Below the pieces are notes generated by a model, which had not been told where the DNA came from, did no database searches, and saw only the letters and a program-made list of their open reading frames with translations. Shown here piece after piece: positions 21,951 through 32,770 of a DNA stretch of 64,000 nt (position 1 is the stretch's first letter; each line of letters starts with the position of its first letter). Both the position numbers and the translations under genes were made by a program. The stretch is from Burhinus oedicnemus. Its lineage: Eukaryota; Chordata; Aves; Charadriiformes; Burhinidae. Location of the stretch: positions 1,395,193-1,459,192 of the forward strand of contig VFFE01009152.1 in NCBI GenBank assembly GCA_008921705.1, in the 5' to 3' direction.

Positions 21951-24900
21951 TTCGCATGAATAATTGTAAAAATGGTTAAAAATGTTATTTTCCAGGATAG
22001 AGTTATGAGATGTACCACCAGATATGAGAAGTCTTTGCCCAATGAGGTAAAGTTTCTTGCTTTACTTTTCTTTGCTTTAGACTTCTAAGAGCTACCTTAA
22101 AATTTGATGCAAGCTAGGAGGTTGCAAAGCAAAATCATAAATAAGAATATGAAATGGTGACACAGCAGTTTAAGTGGAAAAGCACAATTCCACTATGGTA
22201 TTGAATTAGGTCAAAAGTCCTAAAGATGATGGACAGACTGTTGAGAACTCTGCACATACTAACAACAGAAGGTCAGTTCTTAAAATGCCATGTACCCCTT
22301 CAGTCCATCGCATCATCTACTTTCTGGAAACCAGAAAAGTTTGAAAATAGAGATCATTGATAATGTCTGCGCTTCTGAGGAAGAGAAAACCTAACATGAA
22401 ATTCAATTAAGGATAGTAAGCCCAGCTACTTAAATTCAAAAGAAGGCTGAGACATTTACTCCCAAGGTAATCAAGGCTACAATGTACATTATTCCACCAA
22501 AACTGAGTAGAAAGGCAAGAAAATTATCCAAAATCTCAAAGTTCTCATGCTAACCCCAAATATTAAAGAAACACCACTTTAAGATACTCCTCACATATAG
22601 GGTTTTATTTTGCACAGTCATCTGCCTTTTCTTGATGCAGATCAAAATATAAGCCTAAAGAAAAATTACTGAAATCAGCTCAGAAGCATTGGTCAGCCGA
22701 TACAGGCAAATCAAATTGCACAAAATGATGAGGACAAAAGTGTACTTGGTGGTACAGACAATCAATGCAGACTAGTGTAGCTTCAGAGCTCTACATTACA
22801 CTAAAACACACCTTCAGTCACAATAGGACAATTGCTGTTCAAGTGGTATACCATTTTACATAAGTACAAAGGACAGAATATGTTACTTATAGAAAGCAGA
22901 CATAGCAAAACAATTTATTGCAAAATACCCAAGATGAATATTATTCACAAGATCTTTTTCAGACTGATAAAGCACTATTCTCTACATTTTATTTCAATAA
23001 AAATTTTTGTAATACGGAAAAAAAACTGTAGCACAATTACATTTCAACTTTCAATAACGTGAGATTAACATGTTTCTGTTTGAAATTCAATGCTCCCCTT
23101 ATTAATAACATCCCTGAAATTCAGGCTAGGGGGTGATGGATATGAAGCCTTTCCAAACTTCTTATTGCATGTCCAGAAACACCTAACTACTTAAAGGTTT
23201 CACAACTTACTGAATAAAAGCCTTAATACAGCGATATCTGTTTGACTATGCAACCTGAAACTTACAGAAGTTGGCAGTATAATACTCCTGGACAACAATA
23301 ATGTGTGGCAGTAACAGTAAATCTCAATATTCTCATAAAAATCACTGACAAATAATGTGAGGTTACACTTTGCACAGATGACCTATTGAATTTTATTACT
23401 TAATTTTCTCAGCATACAAAAGTACATACAACTACCTGGAGGGAAACTAAATCTAACCACATCTGAAAGTGCAAACGTCGTTTTCCCAGACCAAATTAAA
23501 TATTTTGGAATCAAGGATCCAAATAAATTGGAACAGGCTTAATACTCATAGTTGTGAAACCTATCTTCCCATTGCTAACCAGCTGCTAAAGAGAGACAGT
23601 GGTGGCAGTGCTTCATTTTGCCATTGAGTCCTGTGTACATATAATTTGAAGAATTGCAAAATAATGTACAAATCATTCTTTGAATTTCTTTTCCTCAGTA
23701 GTCGGAGTATGATAACAATGATGCCTTCTATAGCAGGGCCACCTGCTACTGTAAGCAGTTGGACACCGTACAAGCAGCCTTGCCGGTCCACCATTCCTAT
23801 TACAGAACTGAGCAATTTTCTTTTAATGAGAAGGTATTTTAAAATCCTTTAGGTTTCAGTGGTGACAATATTCCATCCAATTATTTTAGAACACTAGATC
23901 TTTATAATCCCAAACATTGCTTTGAAATTCCTAGAAAGTAGATTAATTTATTTGGTGCTTTGTGTGTGTATGTAGTTATGAGTGCATGTATGCACACAAG
24001 CACATATATTTATGGCTCTGATTGCCTCCAGATAAACTTACTAAACAGTCACACTAGGTTTGAGACATAATTTGATAGAATTACTAGTATTTTTACCACA
24101 AAAAAAACCCCATCTCTTCCCCCAAAATAAGAAGAAATAATTGTTATGTAAAGAATTAGGAAAAATTAGCAAAATGTCATTTTATCAGTTTTGGATTAAG
24201 GAGTAGATAAATCCCTCACTTCTCATATGTCCCTTAAGGATGGCCTATTCTCACCTACAAATTATCAGACACTAAAGAATCCATACTATGAAACAGAATT
24301 TCTGCTTTAGTAAAGTGATATCTAGAAGAGACCAGAAAAGCTGCCGAACAAGACCTGGAGGCTATGCACACATTTACATTTGGAAATAACTCAAGACAGT
24401 CATAGATCTTTATTATGCCCACATGATTTGTTTCATCTCATATCTAAGTCATTTAACATATCTGTGCTTACTACTTGTAAAGAAAGAAAGGCAGAAGGAA
24501 GAGCCCTTCATTTGTCTTCCTTTTTGAATTCCAGATGGGTGTATGACATTTCTCATTTCTAGAAAGAATACACAGCACAACAGGAAATATATTCAATTCA
24601 GATTAATCTGAATACGTGCTTGTTAGATGGCAATCCAAGCATGAAACTCTACAAAAGTTCATTAAGATGTCACTGATCAATGTTAGCCTTCAAAAAAAAA
24701 AATTAAAAACATTAGTATTTCTAAACCGCTAGACCCTAAATTCTGTTAATACAATAGAAACTTGATTGCCTTAGAGCAATCTTGGAGTAGACTACTTTTC
24801 AAATTATACCTAGTATGACTTTTGTAGACAGAGCGGTAAATAAATGTGCATAATAAATTATTAAAAATGTTGCAGTGAATAATGGATATCTTGTTTTCAT

Positions 24901-25549
24901 ATGAAAATGTCTACATACATCCAGCCCCACATCAATTCAAGGAATTGTGTGCATTTTTCCCACACAAATAAAATAAGAATAGTAGGTTTTAAATAAAATA
25001 GTATCCTTCACAAAGCTGTTATGGAAGGATACAGGTTTAAGTTACAAAAGTCCTCCGTGAATTTGTTTGCCTAAGAACACTGGTCATTCTGGATTTCATA
25101 ATGAAGGAAGAAACAAGTTAGGGACAGCTTGAGGCATGGAGAAGTGGTAGTGCTACAACTCAGCAGTCCCAGGACAGAGTCTGTAGTCATCGAGAGGGAG
25201 ACACAGGATATTCTCGTCATTTGGAAGAAATTACTCGAAAACACTCAATATATGTCACACTTAAGAAAGAGCCATTAACCCTGAAGTGGGAAAGCCAGCA
25301 AGTCACTGAAGCCACAGTTCACTGGCTGTGTTTTCATGTTTGTGACACACAACATTGGAGCTCACACTGTTCCTATGTCATTTAGTCAATGAAAAATCAC
25401 TACAGTTAATTTATTAATCATTTTTTATATAAAGAATCCAAATCCATCTCCAGTTATATTTTTTCCCTATAACTGTCAGCTGAAGCAACCTGAGTCCTCT
25501 TCTGCAACATGAGAAATAGGATTTATGTTACAATCTGATTCAAGCATTG
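21951..25549. other. Mostly non-coding DNA with one weak exon candidate
   Basis: AT-rich. Contents are the candidate at 23699-23833 and a short TG/CA-rich patch at about 23962-24010. Nothing else is recognised. Confidence 0.5.
23699..23833 (+). CDS. Candidate internal exon, 135 bp, strand uncertain
   Basis: The plus strand has the acceptor TTTGAATTTCTTTTCCTCAG ending at 23698 and a donor-like GAGAAG then GTATTT at 23834. The enclosed 135 bases are richer in G+C than the flanks, and one frame is open, containing MPSIAGPPATVSSWTPYKQP. The minus strand of the same segment is also open and gives a membrane-like reading, YGVQLLTVAGGPAIEGIIVI, but lacks a clear acceptor. The splice signals favour plus; the hydrophobic pattern favours minus. 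No family is recognised. Confidence 0.22.
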
Positions 25550-25633
25550 AGCAGGAGGATGGATCAGATGAGCTCCAGAGGTCTCTTTTGGTCTAAATTT
25601 GATTTTATATGATATGATTCTAAATATGATTCT
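25550..25633 (+). mobile_element. CR1 3' terminal scrap
   Basis: The plus strand reads AGCAGGAGGATGGATCAGAT, then GAGCTCCAGAGGTCTCTTTT, and ends in ATGATTCTAAATATGATTCT. This is the last 80 or so bases of a CR1 with a decayed octamer tail. Confidence 0.8.
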
Positions 25634-27289
25634 ATTCATTACCACAGTGTACCTTTGCTGTTTCTAAGAGGCACCAGGCCGAAAGGAAAGCTAGCCAAAC
25701 TGCTGAATTTCCTTCCTCAGTGGTACATTTTCTTGGATAATTAAATAAAATTTGTACATAAATTTTAGGAGCAATTGTGGAGACTGGTTTTGGCTTAAAA
25801 GAGTTAGTATGAATTTGGACACAAGCTTGGCATCTCTTAGGCTTCAGAAGTGTCTTCAGTTGGTGAGACAATGATTTTGTAATGAAACACTTGTGGTACT
25901 GAAATGTGAGAAGAGTGAAGGAGGCCTCCTTTTTTATATAGTCAAATGTTCCTTTATTTCATGAGAAGTACCAAGACGGATTTAGAGATATTTATCCTCA
26001 AGTTTTATTTATACATCTAAGCATTGGTATACAAAATAGGGCTAAATATATAGAAAGAATTAACATGAGAAGTTATGAAGGCACGTGAAAGAGAGAAAAA
26101 AATCCATCAGTCAGTTTGATAGTGGTGAGAGGGTGATTCTAACAGAGGGAAGTGCTTTCTCTATAATGAAGGAGAAATAGCTCCCAGTGGAAGGGAGACC
26201 AAAGGTCAAAGGCACAGCTTTTCAATGCACGAGGTGCAAGAAGCACACACTTGGCTTCACTAATTTCATGTTCAGTCAAAATTTCTGCAATAATCTCTGC
26301 ATACCTCTGTCTTTTAAAATCAGTGTTGCTCTTCCCTGGTAGCTTTGATGTACTGAGAAATCTAAATTTTAAACTCTACTCTAGTTTTAAGCAGAGTTAC
26401 TTTAGCTCAAATTGTTAGGAAGAGCAGTTTGGCTTCCTTTTGAAATATGTTCCATTCCTTTCATCCTGCAAATGGTTCCTAACTGAAGAATCACACTGGG
26501 AATTGACAAAAATAGGTATGATTTTCCTGGGCATTGCAGGCTATACAAGGAAAGGATGCTTTTTGGCAGTGAGGAAAAGATGGCTCCCTCTTACTGCTCC
26601 TAGTACAGTTCCTAGAGCTGGGGGATTTGGTCTTGTATGGATAAAGGCAGCCTTCCCTGAGGATGGAAGAGAGGTTTTTGCTCTAAGGCACTTCTCAGTT
26701 AAAGGGAAAAGAAAAGAAGAAAGAAACTAACAATCAATTTCTGGGTATCATCCAAGGAAAGAGATGCCTGAATCCATTAGGCTGAGAAGGTTTCATTGTG
26801 TAGCTGTTCTCAAAGATTAAGTAGTATGGCTGACTTCAGACTAAAGAACCTGAATTAGAATTACAACATTCATTGATATAAGTGACTGACAACAGATGGC
26901 AGATTGTACTTTATAGGCCAGTATAATATCCTGTCCTGATGAAAGGTGACTCAACAGGCCAACAGTCAGAGAACACTATTTAAATGTTAGAATCTGTACT
27001 GCTGTAGTAAATTTGAACAAAATTGAAACTGCGTTTGAAAATCAAAACATGAAAAAAGAACTTTCTGTTGCTCAGAGATAAATTTAAGGTGGCAGAGCTC
27101 AAAGTCACAAATATTATTGCAGTTTTTCAGATATATTTCAGAATGGAAAAAATATCTATAACCTCTTGTCAGCCACAACTGGTGGTCAGACAGGACTAGG
27201 TGAGCTCATCTGATTCTCTGTATCATAGGACACTACATTTCAGATCTTTCCATTTAAGTTGTCATTCAACTCAGAAACAATTTTTGTGA
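25634..27289. other. Non-coding DNA, no feature recognised
   Basis: The 96-codon frame at 26440-26730 has no motif or splice support. The rest is AT-rich without repeats I can name. Confidence 0.55.
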
Positions 27290-28000
27290 AGCTTCACGTT
27301 TTTTAATCTGTGGAGGACAGAACTGCAGTATTCCAGCATCAGTGTCACCAATAATGCATAAAGAGGCAAATAGATATTGCCCTTCTTGTATTTAAATAAC
27401 CAAAAATTTGGTTTGCAGTTACTGCCACAGTATCATCCCAGGAGTTCATATAAAGATACTTGTCCATGAATTTCCCCAAGTTTCCCAAATAGAGACAGTA
27501 CTGTGCATATATCAGTCCTACTCCCTGTCTGGTTTCATGACATTGTGACTGGGTGTATGAAAACACACTCTGTTTGAAAAGACCTACTTTACTAAGTGAT
27601 GCAGGTGACTATTTTCGTTATTTACTCCTCCACCCACTTTAGTTAATCCCATAATGACATTCATAAACTACTTCCAGGTCACTGCTAGAAATATTGAAAG
27701 GAAATACGCTTTCAATGATAAATCCCCCAATTTTTTGAGATGCACCAGTCAGTTCCTAATGTTCATTGATGTTTGATCTATCAATATTAAAGAACAGTAA
27801 CATTTTTAAGTGGGACTCCATGCAATAGCGAATTAACCCTTTATAAAAACTTAGTTATTACAGCTGTGCCATAGTTTTTATTAATTTAACTTACAGCCTT
27901 CTCAAAAAAAGAAATCATGCTTGACAAGATTTATTTTCATTAAATCCAAATTATGGAGATAATTGTATTCTAATCGTTTGTCATCTGAACATTGTAGCAG
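27290..28000 (-). mobile_element. Very old CR1/L3-like fragment
   Basis: The plus strand shows GGACAGAACTGCAGTATTCC followed by AGCATCAGTGTCACCAATAA, the reverse complement of the conserved CR1 thumb region (cf. 47150-47200). Further on, words near 27800 and 27900-27960 also resemble older CR1/L3 reverse transcriptase in the same orientation. Divergence is high and the right boundary is a guess. Confidence 0.5.
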
Positions 28001-29637
28001 CTTTTCTGTTATTTTGCCTCAAGCTATCAATGTATCTTCCTTGAACACCAATCTAATGCCTTATAATCTTCAGTAGTCACTCCAGTGTTCAAAAGTTAGA
28101 CAGGTTTTTGGAACAGCCAGTACAAGTTTGCAGACCTGGTATTATTTAGTTATAGATCAATTTAGGCAGAAACCCTGTATAGTCACTGGGATTTCACTCA
28201 CTGAGTATATGGAGAACAGTGACTTATTTAAAGAACAAGTGTGTAGTACATGGAGGTGCCTTGTATATAAGCTAATATAACATATAAAAATTGACAGCTT
28301 TGCTACCTATTGTACAGCTCCAACTCATCCTCCTTACCCTTGCATTACAGCTTCATGTTTCAAAGATTCTTCTCCTAGAAGCATCCACCCCTTCCAAAAT
28401 CAAATATAAGTGCAAAGAAAGAGAAGAGGGGAAATTCATAGACATTCTCCTGAAACATAAGACTGGCTTCCTAAAGACGAGCAGTGATGTCCACGGAACA
28501 GGTACATGCAAACATCTCCACTTCAGTGCATAGCAGTGCTCTTACTTTCACTGCAACGCAAATGATCATGCATCTTTTCCTTAGGGCAGGTGGTCATGTT
28601 ATGATGTTCCAGTGCTCCAAACCAGAACTTGTTCCCACCACATAATACAGCCACTTCTGACCAGCAGTTTGGGGAGGAAGTTCTAATGTGTGGTGCTGTT
28701 GGGGTCTATAATTACATACAAAATACTATGGGGAAATGGAGGAAAACTGGGTAAAAATGGGACTTGTTACGCCTTTGTCCCATATCCAGGTTTGAAAAAG
28801 GAACAGTTGATTTCAACCTGAGAAGAAGCCATTGCTACAATATAACTATCATAATAACTACCATAAAAATAGATTTTTTAGCCAATGGAAGAGAATCTTC
28901 AGCAAATAAGAACATCAGAGAATGTCTCATCACTTTATGAATTATACTGTACAGCATTTTGTGGCAGGTACAATTTAGATACCATATGCTATGCACAAAT
29001 AAGTAGGAAACAAAAGCCCAGAATTTTTAGATCAGTGGGCAAAAAATACCAAAAATATCTCTCTTTGCACTGAGACAGTAAGAAACACAAAAGACAAAAA
29101 TGATTATGAGTCATTGCTGAAATATTCCTGCCTCTGTGAGAAGCCAGATAGGAACAGAACGTATGAGAGTCACTAGTCAGCATGTGCAAGGGAAGCCCAC
29201 ACCAAGATAAAATTGTTCCAAAACACAAATTTTCTGAAATGTGTAAGGAAAAGTTTGAGTCTTTTGCAATACTTCACAGAAACATTGCTACTTAGCTTAC
29301 AAAATCTACAGTACTGAAGCTGCAAAAATTCCTTTGGTTCTGTAGAAAGACAGTAACTTAAAGGAGATATACTAAAAGAGAAATTCTCTTCCATTCCCCT
29401 GTGAAACTGGTGGCATCTGTACCACTCCCAGGTTGCATGAAAGTGCAGATAAAATTAGTTATTCTCTTAGGAGCCAGAATAGTCTTCATCCTAACTTCTA
29501 GTAGAGTTGCTGGAGTGATAGCATTGCACTGTTGTGCTGATATTTGTTTTTTGCTGGTTAAATAAGCTTGATTTTGAAACAGTATTTCATGGTAAGTGGT
29601 GAAAAATTTATTGACTTGCTAAAATGCAGCACAATAT
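28001..29637. other. Non-coding DNA, no feature recognised
   Basis: AT-rich with no exon-like segment or repeat tail that I can support. Confidence 0.5.
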
Positions 29638-29807
29638 CTAGATTTTTATCTCTTTCTGCAGTGTCCCTTGAACATGGTGTGAGTACCAGCAACTAGAACA
29701 ACAACTAGGAGGTTTCGATTTGGTGGTCCTTAAGGTTGAAGGGAGAAGTCTCAGGTTTTGGCCTTCATTTACTTCCTTATTGAGAAAGTACATCTTTCTC
29801 ATTAATT
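29638..29807 (-). CDS. Candidate terminal exon, weak
   Basis: On the minus strand GATCTTTTTTCACAATGCAG is a good acceptor ending at 29808. The frame that starts LMRKMYFLNKEVNEGQNLRL is then open to TAG at 29638-29640. The first half looks helical and charged; the second half is Ser/Cys/Pro-rich. An internal GTAAAT could act as a donor. The product is unknown, and it may be chance. Confidence 0.2.
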
Positions 29808-30774
29808 CTGCATTGTGAAAAAAGATCAAAACACATATTGCAGTGAACTATGTGTAACAGATACTGAAGATGTGCTTCCTCCTCCATTTGAAAATATTTA
29901 TTACTGCAGATGCAAAACCAACTCAGGCCTGGATGCCAGGAGGTTCACGGGTGGCCTTCCATGATTCTTTATACAGGTACAGTTTCAAAACTAGAACCAA
30001 ACACAGGGATTTTTAAAGAGCTTTTAAATAACCAGGTCCTGTAGATTACTAGGAAAAGGCTACTAAAGAAAGCCACTGAGAGAATTTGTACAAATAGTAA
30101 GAAATTCACTGTGCCTAGAAGACTTTTACTGATAAAAAGAACCAAAACATAAATGGTTTCAATCTTATTAAAGAGCAAATTATAACATTCATGATGGAAT
30201 GGATGAGCAGCCTGAACTCTTCTCTCCCACTGCCAGACTCTGAAATCCGAATTCTCTAGTTACCCGGCAATTGACTTATATTTACTAAGTATTTTAGTGC
30301 TGTGTGGAATAATGGCCCTGTATATTCTGAAGACTCAGCTACAGGAGTAACAAAAGCGAAAATCCACTCCATGGCTCTGCCTGATGTTACTCTTGAAAGG
30401 ATATCTTGATGGCCTTAGAAATCTGTGTCCCCTTGAGTGAGGTTAGAGAGGAAAAGCTATCTAGAGAATAGGCAGGAGAATCCGGCATTGATTTATTGCC
30501 TTACAGAGATGATTTATTTATTCTGATTTCCAGTTGCATCTCTTAGATTCTGTAACACAGTGCAGTAATTCAAAATGAAAAATTTAAAGGATACTATTTG
30601 GGCAATCCTTAGTAGCCTGTCCTCAAAAATATTTCTAAAGCACATGCTAAAATAGAGATTTCAGGAGATCATCCCACCCATCATCCTGAACCAAAATATT
30701 TCTACATCATAGCTGGCAGCACGCATGCATGCCTTGTCTATTTTTTTAGAATAGTCATAGTTCCCTTACATAAT
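29808..30774. other. Non-coding DNA, no feature recognised
   Basis: No repeat, exon or RNA gene is seen. Confidence 0.55.
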
Positions 30775-30910
30775 TCACTCTGAAGAGTTAGAAGGTTCTT
30801 TCCAATGTCTAACCAAAGTCGTCTTCTTTACAGTTTGAGTTCATTACTTCTCATCCTGTTCCTAATGACAAGTTCAAATTGCATAAGGGGAGAGTTGATT
30901 GCACTAATTT
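30775..30910 (-). mobile_element. Old CR1 fragment, 3' part
   Basis: The plus strand reads AGGTTCTTTCCAATGTCTAA, then CAGTTTGAGTTCATTACTTC and TCATCCTGTTCCTAATGACA. This is the reverse complement of the CR1 region around the end of ORF2 (cf. 46870-46940). It is heavily diverged. Confidence 0.7.
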
Positions 30911-31736
30911 ATATAAAACCAATGATTTGTGTTAAGCACCAAGTGAGAAATTACAACTGGGTCATTGAAACAACTCTGCTGTCTGATATCCTCTGTGAAA
31001 GAAAGCAACTTTGTCAAATTTCTCACACACATGTTAATACAGACAAAAGAGGTAATAACGTAACTGAACTGTCCCAGCCACTTACTGCATGGATTTGACT
31101 CCAGACAGCTATAACATGAAACTCCTGTCACTTTCCAGCTACTCTAACCCAATCTCTATTTTATAATGCCAGTAACACACACATCCCCAGGCACTCCACA
31201 TAAAAATGTAACTAAAACAACTATTACACTGAATAAACTTTTAGAAGCAAAGTATTCTTTTACTGTCAGTTCCTTCTAGCAAAGAGAAATGCAACGATAT
31301 ATATTCAAAGGGTTTACTGGGAAGATGAACCCAGGGAACATTTAGAGGACATGAAATAAATGAGCACAATGTACTAACATGCTGATACTCAACATTCACC
31401 ATGAGAGAAAAACACTGATGAATCTGATGCATTAACAATATTTGTATATTAATTCCTGAAGAAATCGACAGCCAATGCGGCTGAAGGCAAATATGAGCTA
31501 CAGCATATGGAGTAAGATTAGCTCATATTAACATGAAGGCTGAAGTATTCTTCACAACTTGGGAGAAGGAGCTAGGGTAAAATCAAAACAAGACTAAGGG
31601 AGATGGTCATCCATTTTGGTCTTTTTTAATTATTTTTTTAAGAATTCTTTTGGCAGTATACCTTCTCCAAAATTGCATTAGCTGGTGTGAAGTAAAGTAG
31701 ATTTGAAACAAACAGGCATTTAACAGCAGAACTCTG
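30911..31736. other. Non-coding DNA, no feature recognised
   Basis: AT-rich DNA without recognisable features. Confidence 0.55.
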
Positions 31737-32022
31737 TGCCCTTGATGGGACCAGTCTTTTTTCAGAGGTGCCCAGTGATAGGACAGGAGGTAATGGGCAC
31801 AAACTTGAACATAAGAAGTTCCATCTAAACATGAGGAGGCACTTCTTTCCTTTGAGGGTGGCAGAGCACTGGAACAGGCTGCCTAAAGAGGTGGTGGAGT
31901 CTCCAACTCTGGGGACATTCAAAACCCACCTGGACGCCATCCTGTGCAACCTGCTGTAGGTGACCCTGCTCTGTCAGGGGGGTTGGACTAGATGATCTCC
32001 AGAGGTCCCTTCCAAACCCCAT

Positions 32023-32748
32023 TGTTGTGGTTTGGGACAGATTGGCCCAATCCAGTGGAATGACAGATGCTCTCTCTCTTCTGCTCCACTCAGGAGGCAA
32101 GAAAGAGAGAGAAAAAGAGACTTAAGAGTCTAGAAGGAACTAAACTACTTTAATGAAATATTGATAATAAAATAATAAAAAGAAATATAATGAAATATAT
32201 ACAAAACCATATCAAGCTCCCAGGATGACAATCATGTCACCAGCAGGCGCTGGGGAAGTCCCAGACTGGAGTTGGTGACAGACAGGAACTGGATTCTGGA
32301 TCTGGATTCAGGATCAGGATCAAAGGCAGACGCAGAGACAGAGTCCTCCCAGGACGCCGGCCATTGAAGAAAGAGAGGTGACCCTTTGATCCCTCAGCTT
32401 TTATACTGAGCATGAGGCAGATGGGATGGAATACCCTTGTTTGTCAGTTTTGGGTCACCTGTCCTGTCCGCTCCTCCCCGCAGGTGTGACCCCTCTATGC
32501 TTTTCCGCTTCCGACCTTCCAACGGGGCAAGCAACAAATTTGGCTGGCCTTGGTTGTTATAGCAGTAAGTATAAGCAAGAGCCTCTCTGCATACCGTTCC
32601 TTGGCATCAGCTATGAACATGGGTCTTATCAGTCTGAGAGCGAACAGTTTTCTGCAAAACATGCTGTTAATTTCAGCAGTTAGAAGAGGTCTAGCTAAAA
32701 AGAAAAGTTACTGAAAAAATTGGTCCTGTTTTACCTCAAACCAGGACA
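32023..32748 (-). mobile_element. Solo LTR of an endogenous retrovirus (726 bp), same family as 13468-14221
   Basis: On the minus strand it starts TGTCCTGGTTTGAGGTAAAA and ends CCAAACCACAACA. It is flanked by perfect 5-base duplications, CCCAT at 32018-32022 and 32749-32753. The sense strand has a clear TATA box at 32396-32405 and an ATTAAA poly(A) signal near 32149-32154. Blocks shared with the other copy include TGCCAAGGAACGGTATGCAG (one base different) and GAGAGGCTCTTGCTTATACT (one base different). The intact ends and TATA suggest it is the less decayed of the two. Confidence 0.94.
32391..32405 (-). promoter_or_regulatory. TATA box of the solo LTR
   Basis: The minus strand reads TATAAAAGCTGAGGG about 345 bases into the LTR. 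The equivalent site in the other solo LTR has decayed to TACAAAAG. It could still act as a cryptic promoter directed to lower coordinates. Confidence 0.6.
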
Positions 32749-32770
32749 CCCATGATTCTATGATTCTGCG

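Larger units (their letters stand above)
31737..32770 (+). mobile_element. CR1 3' end split by a solo LTR
   Basis: The plus strand begins near GATGGGACCAGTC and follows the same order as 57043-57340: GTGCCCAGTGATAGGACAGG, GAGCACTGGAACAGGCTGCC, GTGACCCTGCTCTGTCAGGG, GGACTAGATGATCTCCAGAG. It breaks at CCCAT (32018-32022) for the LTR and resumes at 32749 with CCCATGATTCTATGATTCTG. Its close match to the copy at 57 kb puts both in one CR1 subfamily. Confidence 0.92.

Noticed and set aside
26440..26730. 96-codon plus-strand frame
   Set aside because: No motif, poor sequence character and no splice support.
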